NCBI GenBank assembly: GCA_907163375.1 | Contig: CAJQUW010007916.1 | Location: 62,001-126,000 of the forward strand | Length of the DNA stretch: 64,000 nucleotides | Direction: 5' to 3' | Origin: Prostheceraeus crozeri | Lineage: Eukaryota; Platyhelminthes; Polycladida; Euryleptidae | Part shown: positions 9,940-20,907 of the stretch, piece by piece | How the letters are laid out: each line of letters starts with the position of its first letter | Position numbering within the stretch: position 1 is the stretch's first letter | Notes under the pieces: generated by a model | Told to the model about the DNA's origin: nothing | The model's database searches: none | The model's input: the letters and a program-made list of their open reading frames with translations, nothing else | Translations under genes and position numbers: made by a program

Positions 9940-10320
9940 GGGGTGACTTGGGACACTCAGGATCGGAGCATCGCAGTAAAATGAAGTTTTGAGGGGAAAA
10001 AGCTTTCATAGAGCCATGAAAAATGAGTTCCAAGACTATCATGCTTGTACTAGCACAATTCTATGAAGAATTGGAGATGACTTTGCTAACTTACTATAGA
10101 TCCAGACAAAAGTTAAAAAAAATTTTCAACAGATTTTTTTGCATGTTATGAAACTGCGATTTTTAGAAGCATGAAATTAAGCAAAAGTTTCTAAACTATT
10201 ATTTTGTGGCAAGGAATACAGCAAGCTTTCTGATGCATTTTCGTAAATTATTGTAAGCGGAAGAATGTCTTCAAAAAATCAGTTTGAAGTGACTTATTTA
10301 GTTTTGTCCCAAGTCACCCC
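9940..10320. mobile_element. MITE with GGGGTGACTTGGGACA termini
   Basis: A perfect 16-base inverted repeat, GGGGTGACTTGGGACA at 9,940-9,955 and its complement at 10,305-10,320, bounds 381 bases of AT-rich non-coding DNA. The superfamily cannot be decided from the ends alone. Confidence 0.7.
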
Positions 10321-10748
10321 ATATTACGTTATGTAGGTCGCACATTTTGATTATCTGTTTTTATTTTCTAATATACTCGGGGTATCTTTATTCATAATAA
10401 TTGTAGCATTTTGAACTATTAACAGAAAGAAATCATAGTTTTATATGTATTATCATTTATATGATTTTTATATGACTAATCATTTATAAGGAAATTATCA
10501 ATTTCTGATTTTTTTAATTCTCACGCATAACTCCTGTACCCTGGTAACAAAAAAGTTTTCAATTGTGTATCCATATTCCATATTCAGATGTTTCTTCTTC
10601 TTAAAAAAGGAAAGGTAACTACTCCATAAACATAGATTCATTTAGGCTAATTGAGAACTCGTCAAAATGTAAGAGCTTTTATCACTATTTCAAATATAAT
10701 GCAAATACAAAACAAAAGATTGTAACATAAACGGGACATAGTATACTA
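10321..10748. other. No recognisable feature
   Basis: AT-rich sequence without an open frame or repeat that I could support. Confidence 0.5.
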
Positions 10749-12001
10749 TCATAACCAAAAATGACATTCTTCATCCTCGAGAAAACCTTCAAAATGTTCA
10801 TTTAAGTCTTCATCGTCTTCCTCATCGACTTCTTCGTGCTCACCGATCTTTGTCACTGATTTCAAAGCACTTTCGGTGACGGTACGTCGCGTTTTTGAAT
10901 TCAGCCATTTCTGTGCTATATCGAGTGCCTGTTCATCGGATAAATCGTCAGGGCCATTGATCCGAATCATCATTAGGGCGTTGAGGGTAGACGCTAGAAA
11001 TCGATTGCGCGATTTCGTCTTGATACGCGAGATTGTTGAAAAGCCGCGCTCTGGTCAGGCTGTAGACATTGGAAGTGTCTGCGCTATGTGAGCTAGCACG
11101 ACCAGTCGCCTTCATCTGAGCCACTGGATCAGTACACAGTCGCCGACAAATATCCGCTGTTGTCTTGCAGGTCTGGTATGTCGTTCCGACAAGGCGCTCT
11201 TTAAAAGATTGAAAGTCTGCCATTGCCGTTCGCTCGCAGCCGTCTCTAGGCATTAAGCCTTCGAACTTCTTGTAGAGCTCCAGCAGAGATGAGTTAACAA
11301 AATCACGGCGTTCGTCATAATTCATTGGGACTTGCTTTGGATCGAATATCTTAAAATTTCCGAGCATTTCTGGTTCAGGAAAAAGCTTGCTCACGCAATC
11401 GATGACATTAAGGTAGTACTTATTCGCCACCTGCTTCACAAACTCTTCGTCGCTTGTCGTAAGGTCACTCAGCACGCTTTCATAGACCGACCACGAATCT
11501 CTTAGGCTTTTGCACACTGTGTGGCCACTCGACATTTGGCCTATAGTTTCTATCGTCTCGTGCAAACAGTTCGTTGCATGCGTAAAGTCCAAGTTACTTG
11601 ACTGATAAATTTTACAAAGAATCGACAATTCTTTGACAATAGGTTCCAGCAGATGTAAGCAAAAAATGAAATTCTTGCAACGAATCAGTCGGAGAACACC
11701 AATAGCAGTAGCATCGTTGAAAGAGGCAAAATGATCAAGGGCAACCCAAACTGCAGAAATCTCCGACATGGCAGCCTGGATAGCAACAATATGTGACAAC
11801 CACCGTGTGCGGCCTGCCCTGGCCAATTGTTTACCTCTGGTTTGCATTACCGTTTGTACTTCTTGTAATTTTGAACGCTTCAAGGGAGATCTAGCAAAAA
11901 AATTCCACATTTGAACCAAAGAATATTCGAAATCCAAAATGATTTTCAATTCTTTGACAGAATCTGCACATGCCAGTGCTAAACGATGAGCGTAACGATG
12001 G
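10749..12001 (-). pseudogene. 3' half of a hAT-like gene (ZNF862/KIAA1586-type)
   Basis: The minus strand opens with AHRLALACADS, the conserved His segment of hAT-type transposases, immediately at the left end of the large element. It continues through TRWLSH to a C-terminal dimerisation region. Near 11,070 the frame changes: the first frame ends shortly after, and the second reads RGFSTISRIKTK and MMIRINGPDDLSDEQALD, typical of the hAT C-terminus, finishing with an acidic tail at 10,749. Start and catalytic first part are missing here; a matching 5' half lies at 56,132-57,090. It belongs to the domesticated or autonomous hAT group with long C-termini. It is a pseudogene because of the insertion and the frameshift. 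Confidence 0.75.
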
Positions 12002-14106
12002 GTAGTAAGCCCATTCCAAATTCAGGCACAAAATGTGTAACGATGAGTCATCATGCTGACTCAGCCCCCCCCCTCTGGAAGGAAGGTGAGGGAGAGTGCC
12101 AAGGATGTGATGGAAGGATGGGTCCGAGAGGAGGAAACAGGTCCCAACCCCCCCCCTGGAAGGAAGGAAGGAACTGTGAGGCAAAGGATGGGAAGGAAGG
12201 TGATGTGTGAGGGATAGAGCGAGGAAAGGGTGGGTGTTGGTGGTGTTCGGGATGAGAAAAGTTGGAAATCGTCATGAAGGAGGGTTTGGATAGGAAAGTG
12301 GAGTTTAGATTTGGAATCTGTGTGAAATGTTGGTTGGGGAAGGAAGGCAGGAGGAGTTTTCCTGAGAGGCTCATTTGAAAGCTAAGAATGAGAAAAATGC
12401 AGTGGAAAGCTCAGTTTGGACAAATTTTCTTGAGTTTAGGGAGGAAAATGGCAGGAAAACGTCAGAGTTGGAAAAGTCAGGGTTTGGATGTTTTGGGATG
12501 AGAAAGTCCATTTTTCGACAGGAAGGAAGTCTCGGATGGGAAAATGGAGTACAAATTCGGACGTTTTGGTCAATGTTGCGTCTGGGAACTTCTTCCCAAC
12601 TCAATCGGAGAGAAAAAGTTCTGACCTCCTCCCCCCCTGTCAGACTTACAACTTTGGTGTGAGAGATCGTAGAAAGTCGTGCAGTAGCTCATTTGAAAGC
12701 TAAGAATGAGAAAAACGTAGTGGAAAGCTGAGTTTGGACTAATTTTCCTGGGTTGAGGGAGGAAAATGGCAGGAAAACGTCAGAGTTGGAAAAGGCAGGT
12801 GTTGGATGTTTTGGGATGAGAAAGTCCATTTTTCGACAGGAAGGAGGTCTCGTATGTGAAAACGGAGTGCAAGTTCGGACGTTTTGGCCAATGTTGGGTC
12901 TAGGAACTTCTTCCCAACTCAATCGGAGAGAAAAAGTTCTGACCTCCTCCCCCCCCTGTCAGACTTCCAACTTTGGTGTGAGAGATCGTAGAAAGTCGTG
13001 CAGTAGCTCATTTGAAAGCTAAGAATGAGAAAAATGCAGTGGAAAGCTGAGTTTGGACTAATTTTCCTGGGTTGAGGGAGGAAAATGGCAGGAAAACGTC
13101 AGAGTTGGAAAAGGCAGGTGTTGGATGTTTTGGGATGAGAAAGTCCATTTTTTGACAGGAAGGAGGTCTCGGATGGGAAAACGGAGTGCAAATTCGGACG
13201 TTTTGGCCAATGTTGGGTCTAGGAACTTCTTCCCAACTCAATCGGAGAGAAAAAGTTCTGACCTCCTCCCCCCCCCTCCTGCCAAACTTCCAACTTTGGT
13301 GTGAGAGATCGTAGAAAGTCGTCCAATAGCTCGTTTGAAAGCTGGGAGTGAGACAAATTCAGTGGAAAACATGGCTTGTTCCACTCTGCTTTCGTTTAGA
13401 GGTGAGACGTTATTGAAAATTTTGGACATTGGCGAAAAACGAGAGTTAGAATTTTTACGAAAATCGCTTTAGCGGGTGAAGCAAGCCTCGGACGGGAAAA
13501 CAGAGACCAGATTTGGAATCAGCATCAAATTCTGCATCGGCATGGTAAATTTGAAAGCCATCAGAGAGAAAAAATTTTTCATCATTTTTCCGAAAAACGA
13601 GCGTTAGAATTTTTGCGATGGCTGTGGGCTGTAGAGCCAAAACGAAGCATCGGATGGGAAAATGGAGGGCAGATTGGGACTCAGAATCAAATTCTACACT
13701 GACATGGTGAATTTTCAGCTCCATCGGAGCACTAGAACCGGAGATAGACGGGTTTTAAGTTTTTGGATGATGGATATTACGTCATCAGCTGATCGCCACA
13801 AACTATATAAGTGGAAAATCTGCTTGTGGAAATCAGTTCTCCTCCCGACTGGGTTGGGGTAGGTGAACTCCGGAGCTCCGATGATAGCATTGGAAATCTG
13901 AAAAACCGGGTTTCTGTGAGAAACCGACTTAGAAAATTTCATTGCTGAACTCAGCTAAGGCGTCAGACTTAGAGGTTCGCCAGGAGATGGCCTTCGTCTC
14001 CAGGCCATAAAAGACTCCAGAACTTTAAAGGCCTGTAACTTTGCTTCTACAAGTCCGTTTGACTTGATTCAAAAAAGGTTCGGTTGCTATTGACCTGCCC
14101 TAAGTG
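12002..14106 (-). repeat. Left arm, outer part
   Basis: Reverse complement of 54,425-56,131 and of 3,337-4,628. It begins with the element terminus, then a TGAGTCA/TGACTCAGC pair, a C/G-rich stretch with runs of C, three ~319-base tandem units, and a diverged region. It ends with TAAGTGAT at 14,101-14,108, the point where the right arm is split. Confidence 0.9.
12369..13330 (-). repeat. Three ~319-bp tandem units in the left arm
   Basis: Units start at the CTCATTTGAAAGCTAAGAATGAG word at about 12,369, 12,687 and 13,007, with a diverged fourth start at 13,329; periods are about 318, 320 and 322. Each carries a CTCCTCCCCCC run near its end. The minus strand of each contains a 77-codon ORF with nearly the same sequence (12,371, 12,689, 13,008). 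The right arm has fewer units, so copy number differs between arms of one element. Confidence 0.9.
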
Positions 14107-14760
14107 ATGAAAGCATTTTTAATGATGATTTTGAAAAATGATAAGCATTTTTTAATGAGCCAGTCTTCTCATGATACAAGCGGGTTTTCACTGAAAGCGA
14201 GCAAGACACGGAGAGTTTTGCTGTAATATTCCACTGACAGGGTGTTCCTTCGGGACGGCGGACGATGCCGTAGTGATAAGTGTGGCAAATGAGTGTGTCA
14301 TATTTTAGACCGAAACCGCTGGGGCAACTCATGTCTCATGTTGGGCATTTGACACAGTTCTCAACGTAGCACTTTGAACGCCAATCGGTTGAGTCTTAGC
14401 TATCTTGTCATGGGTGGCCTCTAAACATCTCCATTGCAAAATGCTGGTGAATCACGGCTTGCTATCCCTCTCTACGGCTTGCTATCAAGCTGATCAAAGT
14501 CTGTCAACCTCTTACCAACTCCACCGGTTTTCATGTCTGGCGATCAAGTCATGGACGGTGCAAGTCACGGAGATTTTCGGTGTTATACTTCCTGTGGGTG
14601 GGCGTTCTTTCGAGACAGCGGTGAAGTCCGTAGCGATGAGTACTGCACGGGACGTGGGCAATGGTAATCCTTGTGAAACCTCTGCGTCATCTTTCAAAGT
14701 GGTTGCCTTTCGTCTCAACGTTGTACTCTGACCGCCAGGGCGACATTTAGCTATCTGCCA
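14107..14760 (-). repeat. Left arm modules 3 and 2
   Basis: Reverse complement of 2,740-3,336 and 29,085-29,681, nearly identical over most of its length. The end next to 14,107 has a short extra duplication (a repeated AAGCATTTTTAATGA-like word) not seen in the other copies. Confidence 0.85.
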
Positions 14761-14939
14761 CAGGTTAACTCATACAATCTCCATTGCACTTGTCTCCCGA
14801 CGACTCTAGTTCTGCTCGCCTCTATCACGGAGACGAAATAATGAAGGGATGAAATGGGAGGCCACCCTTGCACCACATGCAACACATCGCAGACTTCTCT
14901 CTTCGCTAGTGAAGAAGCTCTTGTGAACGTCGTCAGAAA

Positions 14940-16200
14940 GTGTATCATGGTTTGCAAAAGCAAAGTTTAGTCAAATAGTTTACCGTGACACACGTTTGTA
15001 AAAGTTAAGTTTGATCATTGAAGTTTTATTCGTAAGTCTGGTCAGAAAGTGTATCATGGTTTTAAGTTTTTGGATGATGGGTATTACGTCATCAGCTGAT
15101 CGACACAAACTATATAAGTGGAAATTCTGCTTGTGGAAATCAGTTCTCCTGGGTTGGGGTAGGTGAACTCCGGAGCTCCGATGATAGCGTTCTGCTTGTC
15201 TCTATCACGGAGACGAAATGATGAAGGGATGAAGCGGGAGGACATTCATACGCCACACGCAACCACGCACTCTTTTCTCTCTTCGCTAGTGAACAAGCTC
15301 TTGTCAGTGTCGTCAGAAAGTGTATCATGTTGTACAAAGGCTTTACTGCAACAGAGGTTGATGTATAGTTAGAAAGTTTGATCATGACGTTTATTCGTAA
15401 GTCTAGTGAGAAACTTTATCATGTTGTACAAAAGTTTTACAGCACAGGTTGATCTATGGTTAGAAAGTTTGATCATGACGTTTATTAGTAAGTCTAGTGA
15501 GATACTTTATCATGTTGTACAAAGTTTTTACTGCCATACAGGTTGATGTATAGTTAGGAAGTTTGATCATTGAAGTTTTATGAAACACAAATGTCATTAA
15601 ATGTAAGCGTTAATGTAGTCAAGTAGTTTTTTAGCGCGACGCACGTTTGTGAAAATAAAGTTTAATCATCGAAGGTTTATTCGTAAGTCTAGTCAGAAAC
15701 TTTATCATGTTGTACAAAGTTTTTACTGCCACTCAGGTTGATGTATAGTTAGAAAGTTTGATCATGGCGTTTTATGAAACACACATGACATAAAATGTAA
15801 GCGTGGTCAACTAGTTTTACTGTGACACACGTTTGTGAAAATAAAGTTTGAACATTGAAGTTGTATGACTGACCGAACTCATCACAGCACTAGAAAGTTT
15901 TATCGAAAAGGTTTTACTGCACAGTGTAGATTATCTTGTAACTTACTTTCTTAGCACTAGAAAGTTTTATCGAAAAGGTTTTACTGCACAGTGTAGATTG
16001 TCTTGTAACTTACTTTCACAGTGTTAGGAAGTTTTGTTGGAGACAGTTGCCAAATGCTTCCCAATTAGAAAAATCAAACTTCATGACTGTTAGATTAGCT
16101 TCATCAGGTTTACTGAAAGCACTTTTCTACTGCAGTGAGACTGCGAGTTTAGAATGTTATATGAAAACAGTGCTCACCACAGCGCTAGAAAGTTCTACTG
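14940..16200 (-). repeat. AT-rich tandem array, left arm
   Basis: This is the longest version of the array. Units contain CATGTTGTACAAA, GTTTTTACTGC, CAGGTTGATGTATAGTTAG, AAGTTTGATCATGACG and TTATTCGTAAGTCTAG. At 15,060-15,185 the array is interrupted by a piece of the outer arm (about 3,640-3,560 in copy A), an internal rearrangement. It ends at about 16,200, close to the LINE. Confidence 0.8.
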
Positions 16201-16250
16201 CACTGTGTATATTGTTTCACAGCGTTAAAAGGTCTTATGGTCAGCGTTGA

Positions 16251-19190
16251 ATAATAATAATAATAATTAATCATTATTTCAAATACAAAGAGCGGCATTT
16301 GACAGAGGCACTCGACAAATGGCGAATTCATGAAAAATTAGAAAATCTCACAAATGATTGGCTGTACATTTTCGATTTTCGACGTAGAGGAAGAAGGTTT
16401 CTGGATTGTCTTGTATTGAGCGATGGACGGATTTCAAAAAATTCACTGAGCGGATGAGCAACAACGTTCTTAGATTTATTCTTGATCAATTTAACACATA
16501 CCTTGTCAAGTCTATTCTTTGGAGGTTCAACATTATCAACATTTGCCAATCTAGCGGCAATGCGATCAATTCTTTCAAATTTGAAGAAATACTTAACAGA
16601 AATGTCACACAAATGGCCAACAAAAATTTAGATGACATAAAACAAAACCGTTGTAGGCTTGCCAGATAGCATTATTGGCACTACAGTTAGCCTTAAGACG
16701 TTTGACGTATGACAGACTCCTACATATTTTTTATAAAGATGGCAAAACTGGACATTCCATTTAAGGTAATCGGAAAAATAGACTCCTAGAATCTTAACAG
16801 CTCTGACTTCTTCAATAATGTTCCCATTAATGGTGATAGGAGAGTCAGTCAGAGTACCAGAGCGGTGAACAGACATCACTTTGGTGTTTTCAACATTGAT
16901 GACAAGCTTTTTACGCGCAGACCAGTCAGAAAAAGAGTTGACTACAGATTGGAAGTTACTCGAAGAGTTCTTGTTGAGGAAATGAACAAGAGTGATATCA
17001 TCTGCATACGCTATCAGCTTCGTATCGTCATAGGAAGGAAGATCATTGATTAGAAGAACAAACAGAATAGGGCCGAGAACGGATCCTTGAGGGACACCAC
17101 TACTGACACTCGTCCACTTAGTAAAAGCACCATCACAGACAACTCTTTGATACCGGCTGGAGAGGAAGCTTTGAACAAAACTGACGGAATGAGGATTACA
17201 ATGAAGCTGATCTTTCAAGGTTTCCAACAAGGTGAGGTGACTAATGGAATCAAAGGCTTTCTTGTAGTCGACAGCAAGAAGTTTAGCACAGTTAAAGGGA
17301 TCTTTGGATAAGTGTTGCTGAAGGTGAAGTCTAACTGAAAGAATTGCGTTAGTACAACCACCAAAGGAGTTTGGAATGAAACCAAATTGCTTGGAATTCA
17401 AGGGGAAGGATATGGAAGGAAGAAAGACCCGATCGCGAATCAATCTTTCCAGAATTTTTCTGGCAAATGGAAGAATCGAAATAGGACGAAAATCATCGTT
17501 GCCTTTGGGAATGGGGGCAAAATTGACAAATTTCCATTGTTGTGGAAAAATAGCAGTCTCAAGAGAGCGGTTGTAAATAATGGAGAGAGGCTTTGCAAGA
17601 ACTTCGGCAAAAAGACGAAAAAAGTGACCTGGGAGACCATCAGGTCCTGTGGAATTCGCTTTGCATTTCTTAATCATGCTAAAGACGGTAAATTCAGAAG
17701 CAGAGGAAAAATCAGAAGAACGAGTAGCACAGTTATTGAACAGATGAATGTCAGGAGGAGAGAAATGTTCAGCGAATTTGTCATTCAACTTAGAGGCAGA
17801 AAAAGAGTCAACGCGAGGACCGGGAGAACTTTTCAATTGACTATTGACAGCTTTCCAAACTTCTCTGGGGGAGTTCGACTTCAAACGAGAAAAATGTTGC
17901 ATTTTGGTCTTATAAATTTCAACATAAAATTTCTCTCTAAGAACAAGATATTTCCGAAAATTGCCTCGGGAGAGGGCTTTGTCACGGGCATCAGATAAGA
18001 CTTTCAAGGAAGGAGAAAGCCAGGGTGGATCACAAGACCGCATCCGAACAATCTTTTCAGGGAAAAACAGATTATAGCAGAATAACACAAGATCTTGAAA
18101 AGATAAACTATCAGATCAATGTCAGAGACATTCAAAAAATCATCCCATTTAACAGAACCTAGAAAGGAATAACAGGTCGCAAATGATGAAGAAGTACAGG
18201 AGCGAACTTAGTGTAAGTAGCAGAGGAATTCTTGGACTTAACAGAGCCACGAACAAAAATGTCATTATGGTCTGAACGACCTAAAGGAGAGATACAAACC
18301 GGCACTTCGAACTTATTCACTTGATTAGTGATAACAACATCTAAAATATTCCGACCCCTTGTGGGCTGTTTGACAATTTGAGTCAGATCGTTGTACTCAT
18401 AAAAATCATTCAATACTAAGCGAAGATCATTAACATCACCTACAATCAAAATGTGACTGGAGGGAGTACTGTCAATCAGGCATTGAATATGGTCAATGAT
18501 GACAGGGTGCACTAACATTTCCCCAGTAAGGATGATACACTAAAACAAGAAGCATATCGAAATTGTCAATTTTACAGCATAAAACGTAAGATTTGGTGTG
18601 TGGATAATAATTACTAACAGCGGACACTTGAAGATGTGTCTTGTAAAACAAGGCCACACCACCACCATTACAATCTCGGTCAAGTCTCAGTACATGATAG
18701 CCAGGGATAGATACAGAATCATTGGCAGTAGATTCATCCAACCAAGTCTGGGTAATGCAGATGAAGTCAGTTTGGAAGGAAGCCGCTCTCAACTTCAGCT
18801 CATCAATTTTGCGGAAGAGGGTCCGTGCGTTGAACAAAAGGACGGATGGCGCGTGGATAAAAGTACTTTTCGGCTTGCGTAATTTGTTGGTAGGACCGAA
18901 TGGTGGGGAAATCGGAGGAGCCACTGGAGCTGAAGATGCAGAGGGCAGAAAAGATTCACGTGAATGGGAAATTGACCAGGAGGAAGGTGGCTTGTAGCAG
19001 TTGGGACGTAGGAGCTTGTAATACCATAGTGACCGACGCAGCCGTCTGCTGATGGGGAAATTGTTGCGTAGGCACAGCAGGTCAGAGGCACTATATCGGT
19101 GTGGAGATGACATAATCGTCGATGTGAAGGAGATCAGGAGTGACAGGGAGAGAATTGTCAACATGGAGAATGTGATGACTCACCGTAAAA
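16251..19190 (-). mobile_element. CR1/L2-type non-LTR retrotransposon
   Basis: A minus-strand LINE. Its 3' end is an (ATT)n-type tail at about 16,251-16,270 preceded by GTATTTGAAATAATG, as in several CR1/L2/Nimb-type families. Its 5' end lies near 19,190. It sits exactly at the inner edge of the left arm, between the AT-rich array and the TBP-gene region, so it inserted after the element arrived. Confidence 0.75.
16628..19164 (-). pseudogene. LINE ORF2: endonuclease and reverse transcriptase, frame-broken
   Basis: Three minus-strand frames make one ORF2. The first (19,164-18,493) has a Ser/Pro-rich start and the endonuclease beginning (LLFNARTL, ITQTWLDES, GGGVALF). The second (18,518-18,159) has ILIVGDVND and LGRSDHN, the catalytic endonuclease motifs. 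After a break at about 18,100 the third (18,088-16,628) is a 486-codon reverse transcriptase: STGPDGLPGHFF, FRPISILPFARKILE, AVDYKKAFDSI, SGVPQGSVLGPILF and the catalytic YADD in LIAYADDITLVHF. The motif set is of the CR1/L2/Jockey group. At least two frameshifts make it non-functional, but the RT frame itself is intact. Confidence 0.9.
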
Positions 19191-20059
19191 AACACTAAAT
19201 CGAAGATAACGAGGATAATACACGATGCGCACGAGAACTATATAGCTAGTGATATTCATGAGATAATTACAAATCGATGGGATCCAAATTTGGAGTAAGA
19301 GGATGAGAATAATCAAAAAAATCTGTGAAAACGCCAAATGTGCGAGAAAGCTGAACGAGGAACGCAGGATACGTCCGTTAGCTCAGCCGACAGAGGACGT
19401 TGTGAATGTTTTATAAAACCAGATGTTGTCACAAACGTTGAGTGTGTGAGAGCTAGTTCCATGACATTGAATCGCGTTGGTCGTAAAAGTCCATAATCCA
19501 AGGGTAGGCTCCTCTACGGTTGGATTTAGGATTTTATATCACATGCGTTAACCATTCGTGTAAGATACGTGAAGCACATGTTCTCTTAAAAGTCTATATG
19601 CAAATGTTGAAATAAGTTTTGTAAGAAGTCTTTGACAGGCTGTTGTGAAACTTAGCGAACGTTGAAAAAGTTTTGCGAAATGTTTCTGCAGTCACACTCG
19701 TTAGCGTACCAGCTTTACTAAATGTGTTGTTTGCCTTTATCAAGTTGAATGCGTGTGTAGATAAATATCGAATACGTGTGTTTGTAAATAAAGACAGCAT
19801 GTTTGCACTCTGCATCGACAGCATACAAGTATAGACATAACAACCTATAACGTTGTAAGTCGAATGCATATGAGTTAGGAAACACTCAAAGCATGTGTGA
19901 GATAAAAATCAACCTGCTAGATGAAGTGAAACAAAAGTTTCACAACTAGTTTACGGGAAATAAAGGAGAACTGTGACAACGTTTGCAGTCATCATAGACA
20001 GATGAACATGACTCTCTCCTTCTTTCATAGGCATGCCATTCTTCACTCAGGTTTGAATC
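19191..20059. other. Non-coding segment upstream of the TBP-like gene
   Basis: No gene was recognised. Minus-strand short ORFs (19,313-19,501, 19,594-19,869) lack family features. A polypyrimidine acceptor-like CTCTCCTTCTTTCATAG ends at about 20,030, just before the ORF at 20,060, so a spliced leader is possible. Confidence 0.4.
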
Positions 20060-20689
20060 ATGTGGAAATTATCAGCATGGCTCCATGTATCATGGAAACG
20101 TCAGTGTGTTACATTTCATGATACGAACCGTCAACTTCAGATAACTCTAGAACGCTTTCAACTACGAAGGTTACATCGCGCAATCCTATCCAACTCTTGC
20201 CGTGTCATTAACGAAGGAGACGGCATTGTATTTATTCGCATTCAAGAGATGATTCTACATAATGATCACTGCTACATTGTGATTCCAAAACCCTCATGGG
20301 AAAAGTATAAAAGGGAAGTTCACTCAACCCTCATGTCATTTGTGAGTCATGCTCCCCATCCGCATCATCAACGCCATCCGCGAAATGAATCTCAGAAGAG
20401 ACATCGATTTAGAACAGTTGCATACCCTTCTTCCCGATTCAGTCTATCATCGCGGTCGTCCGCAAATGTTGGTTATTCGCATGAGCAACGGTCGAAATCT
20501 TCAAATCTTTCGCTGCGGCAAAATCCAAGCCCTAGGAAACCTTTCTCATTTCGTGATGCAGTCCATGTGTTACGAAATCGTCAAGAAAATGCGAACACTC
20601 ATGCCTCATCTGCGCCTCAGTCCCCTGACATTGAAGAATATAGTAGTGTCTGTTCAATTGAAGATGTTAGTGAATCTAGCCAACATTAA
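20060..20689 (+). CDS. Hypothetical ORF overlapping the TBP-like ORF
   Basis: A 209-codon frame from an ATG. Residues 1-96 lie before the TBP-like ORF and look protein-like: alternating hydrophobic strands (QLQITLERFQLRRLHRAI; GDGIVFIRIQEMI; HCYIVIPKPSW). The rest overlaps the TBP-like ORF in another frame and becomes Ser/His/Arg-rich, as expected of a shadow frame. Either residues 1-96 are a separate small protein, or they form an N-terminal part joined to the TBP-like domain by splicing or a lost frame. A faint likeness of the first part to PC4-type ssDNA-binding folds was noted but is not supported. Confidence 0.35.
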   Translation: MWKLSAWLHVSWKRQCVTFHDTNRQLQITLERFQLRRLHRAILSNSCRVINEGDGIVFIRIQEMILHNDHCYIVIPKPSWEKYKREVHSTLMSFVSHAPHPHHQRHPRNESQKRHRFRTVAYPSSRFSLSSRSSANVGYSHEQRSKSSNLSLRQNPSPRKPFSFRDAVHVLRNRQENANTHASSAPQSPDIEEYSSVCSIEDVSESSQH

Positions 20690-20873
20690 AACCAGTAATC
20701 ATTGTATATTTTATGAAACTCAACTCTTTCCTGCTGCTCTGATTCGGAAGTGGCATCCTGTACATATTGCAGTGTTTCACAACGGACATTGTATCATGAC
20801 TGGTTTACGTGACATCAGTAAAGTAGCTGACAATGTTAAATCTTTAATGCGTTATGTGTATGAGCCACAGTGA
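20349..20873 (+). CDS. TATA-binding-protein-like protein (two TBP repeats)
   Basis: The intact 174-codon ORF, ATG to TGA, has the size of a TBP core. It shows two direct repeats of the TBP fold. Repeat 1 (about residues 4-82) has LVIRMSNGRNLQIFRCGKI followed by a helix. Repeat 2 (about 93-170) has NIVVSVQLKM, ETQLFPAALIRK, HIAVFHNGHCIMTG and a final helix. The pattern of strand, E-LFP, arginine strand, IF-x-x-G-K/H, TG and helix is the TBP signature, though strongly diverged and lacking several usual DNA-intercalating Phe. It probably binds promoter DNA or copies TBP function for element transcription; this is inference. A stop lies six bases upstream of the ATG, so the start is either this ATG or a splice junction. 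No polyadenylation signal was seen directly after it. Confidence 0.7.
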   Translation: MLPIRIINAIREMNLRRDIDLEQLHTLLPDSVYHRGRPQMLVIRMSNGRNLQIFRCGKIQALGNLSHFVMQSMCYEIVKKMRTLMPHLRLSPLTLKNIVVSVQLKMLVNLANIKTSNHCIFYETQLFPAALIRKWHPVHIAVFHNGHCIMTGLRDISKVADNVKSLMRYVYEPQ

Positions 20874-20907
20874 ATAGAATCGTGTTAATCACATGATGTG
20901 TTTTGAA

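Noticed and set aside
12371-13241. Three copies of a 77-codon ORF as real genes
   Set aside because: They follow the 319-bp tandem unit, lack any domain, and overlap equally long frames on the other strand.
17387-17998. 203-codon plus-strand ORF
   Set aside because: It is antisense to the reverse transcriptase frame of the LINE.
20060-20340. PC4-like ssDNA-binding domain before the TBP-like ORF
   Set aside because: Only a vague strand-helix resemblance; no diagnostic residues could be aligned.
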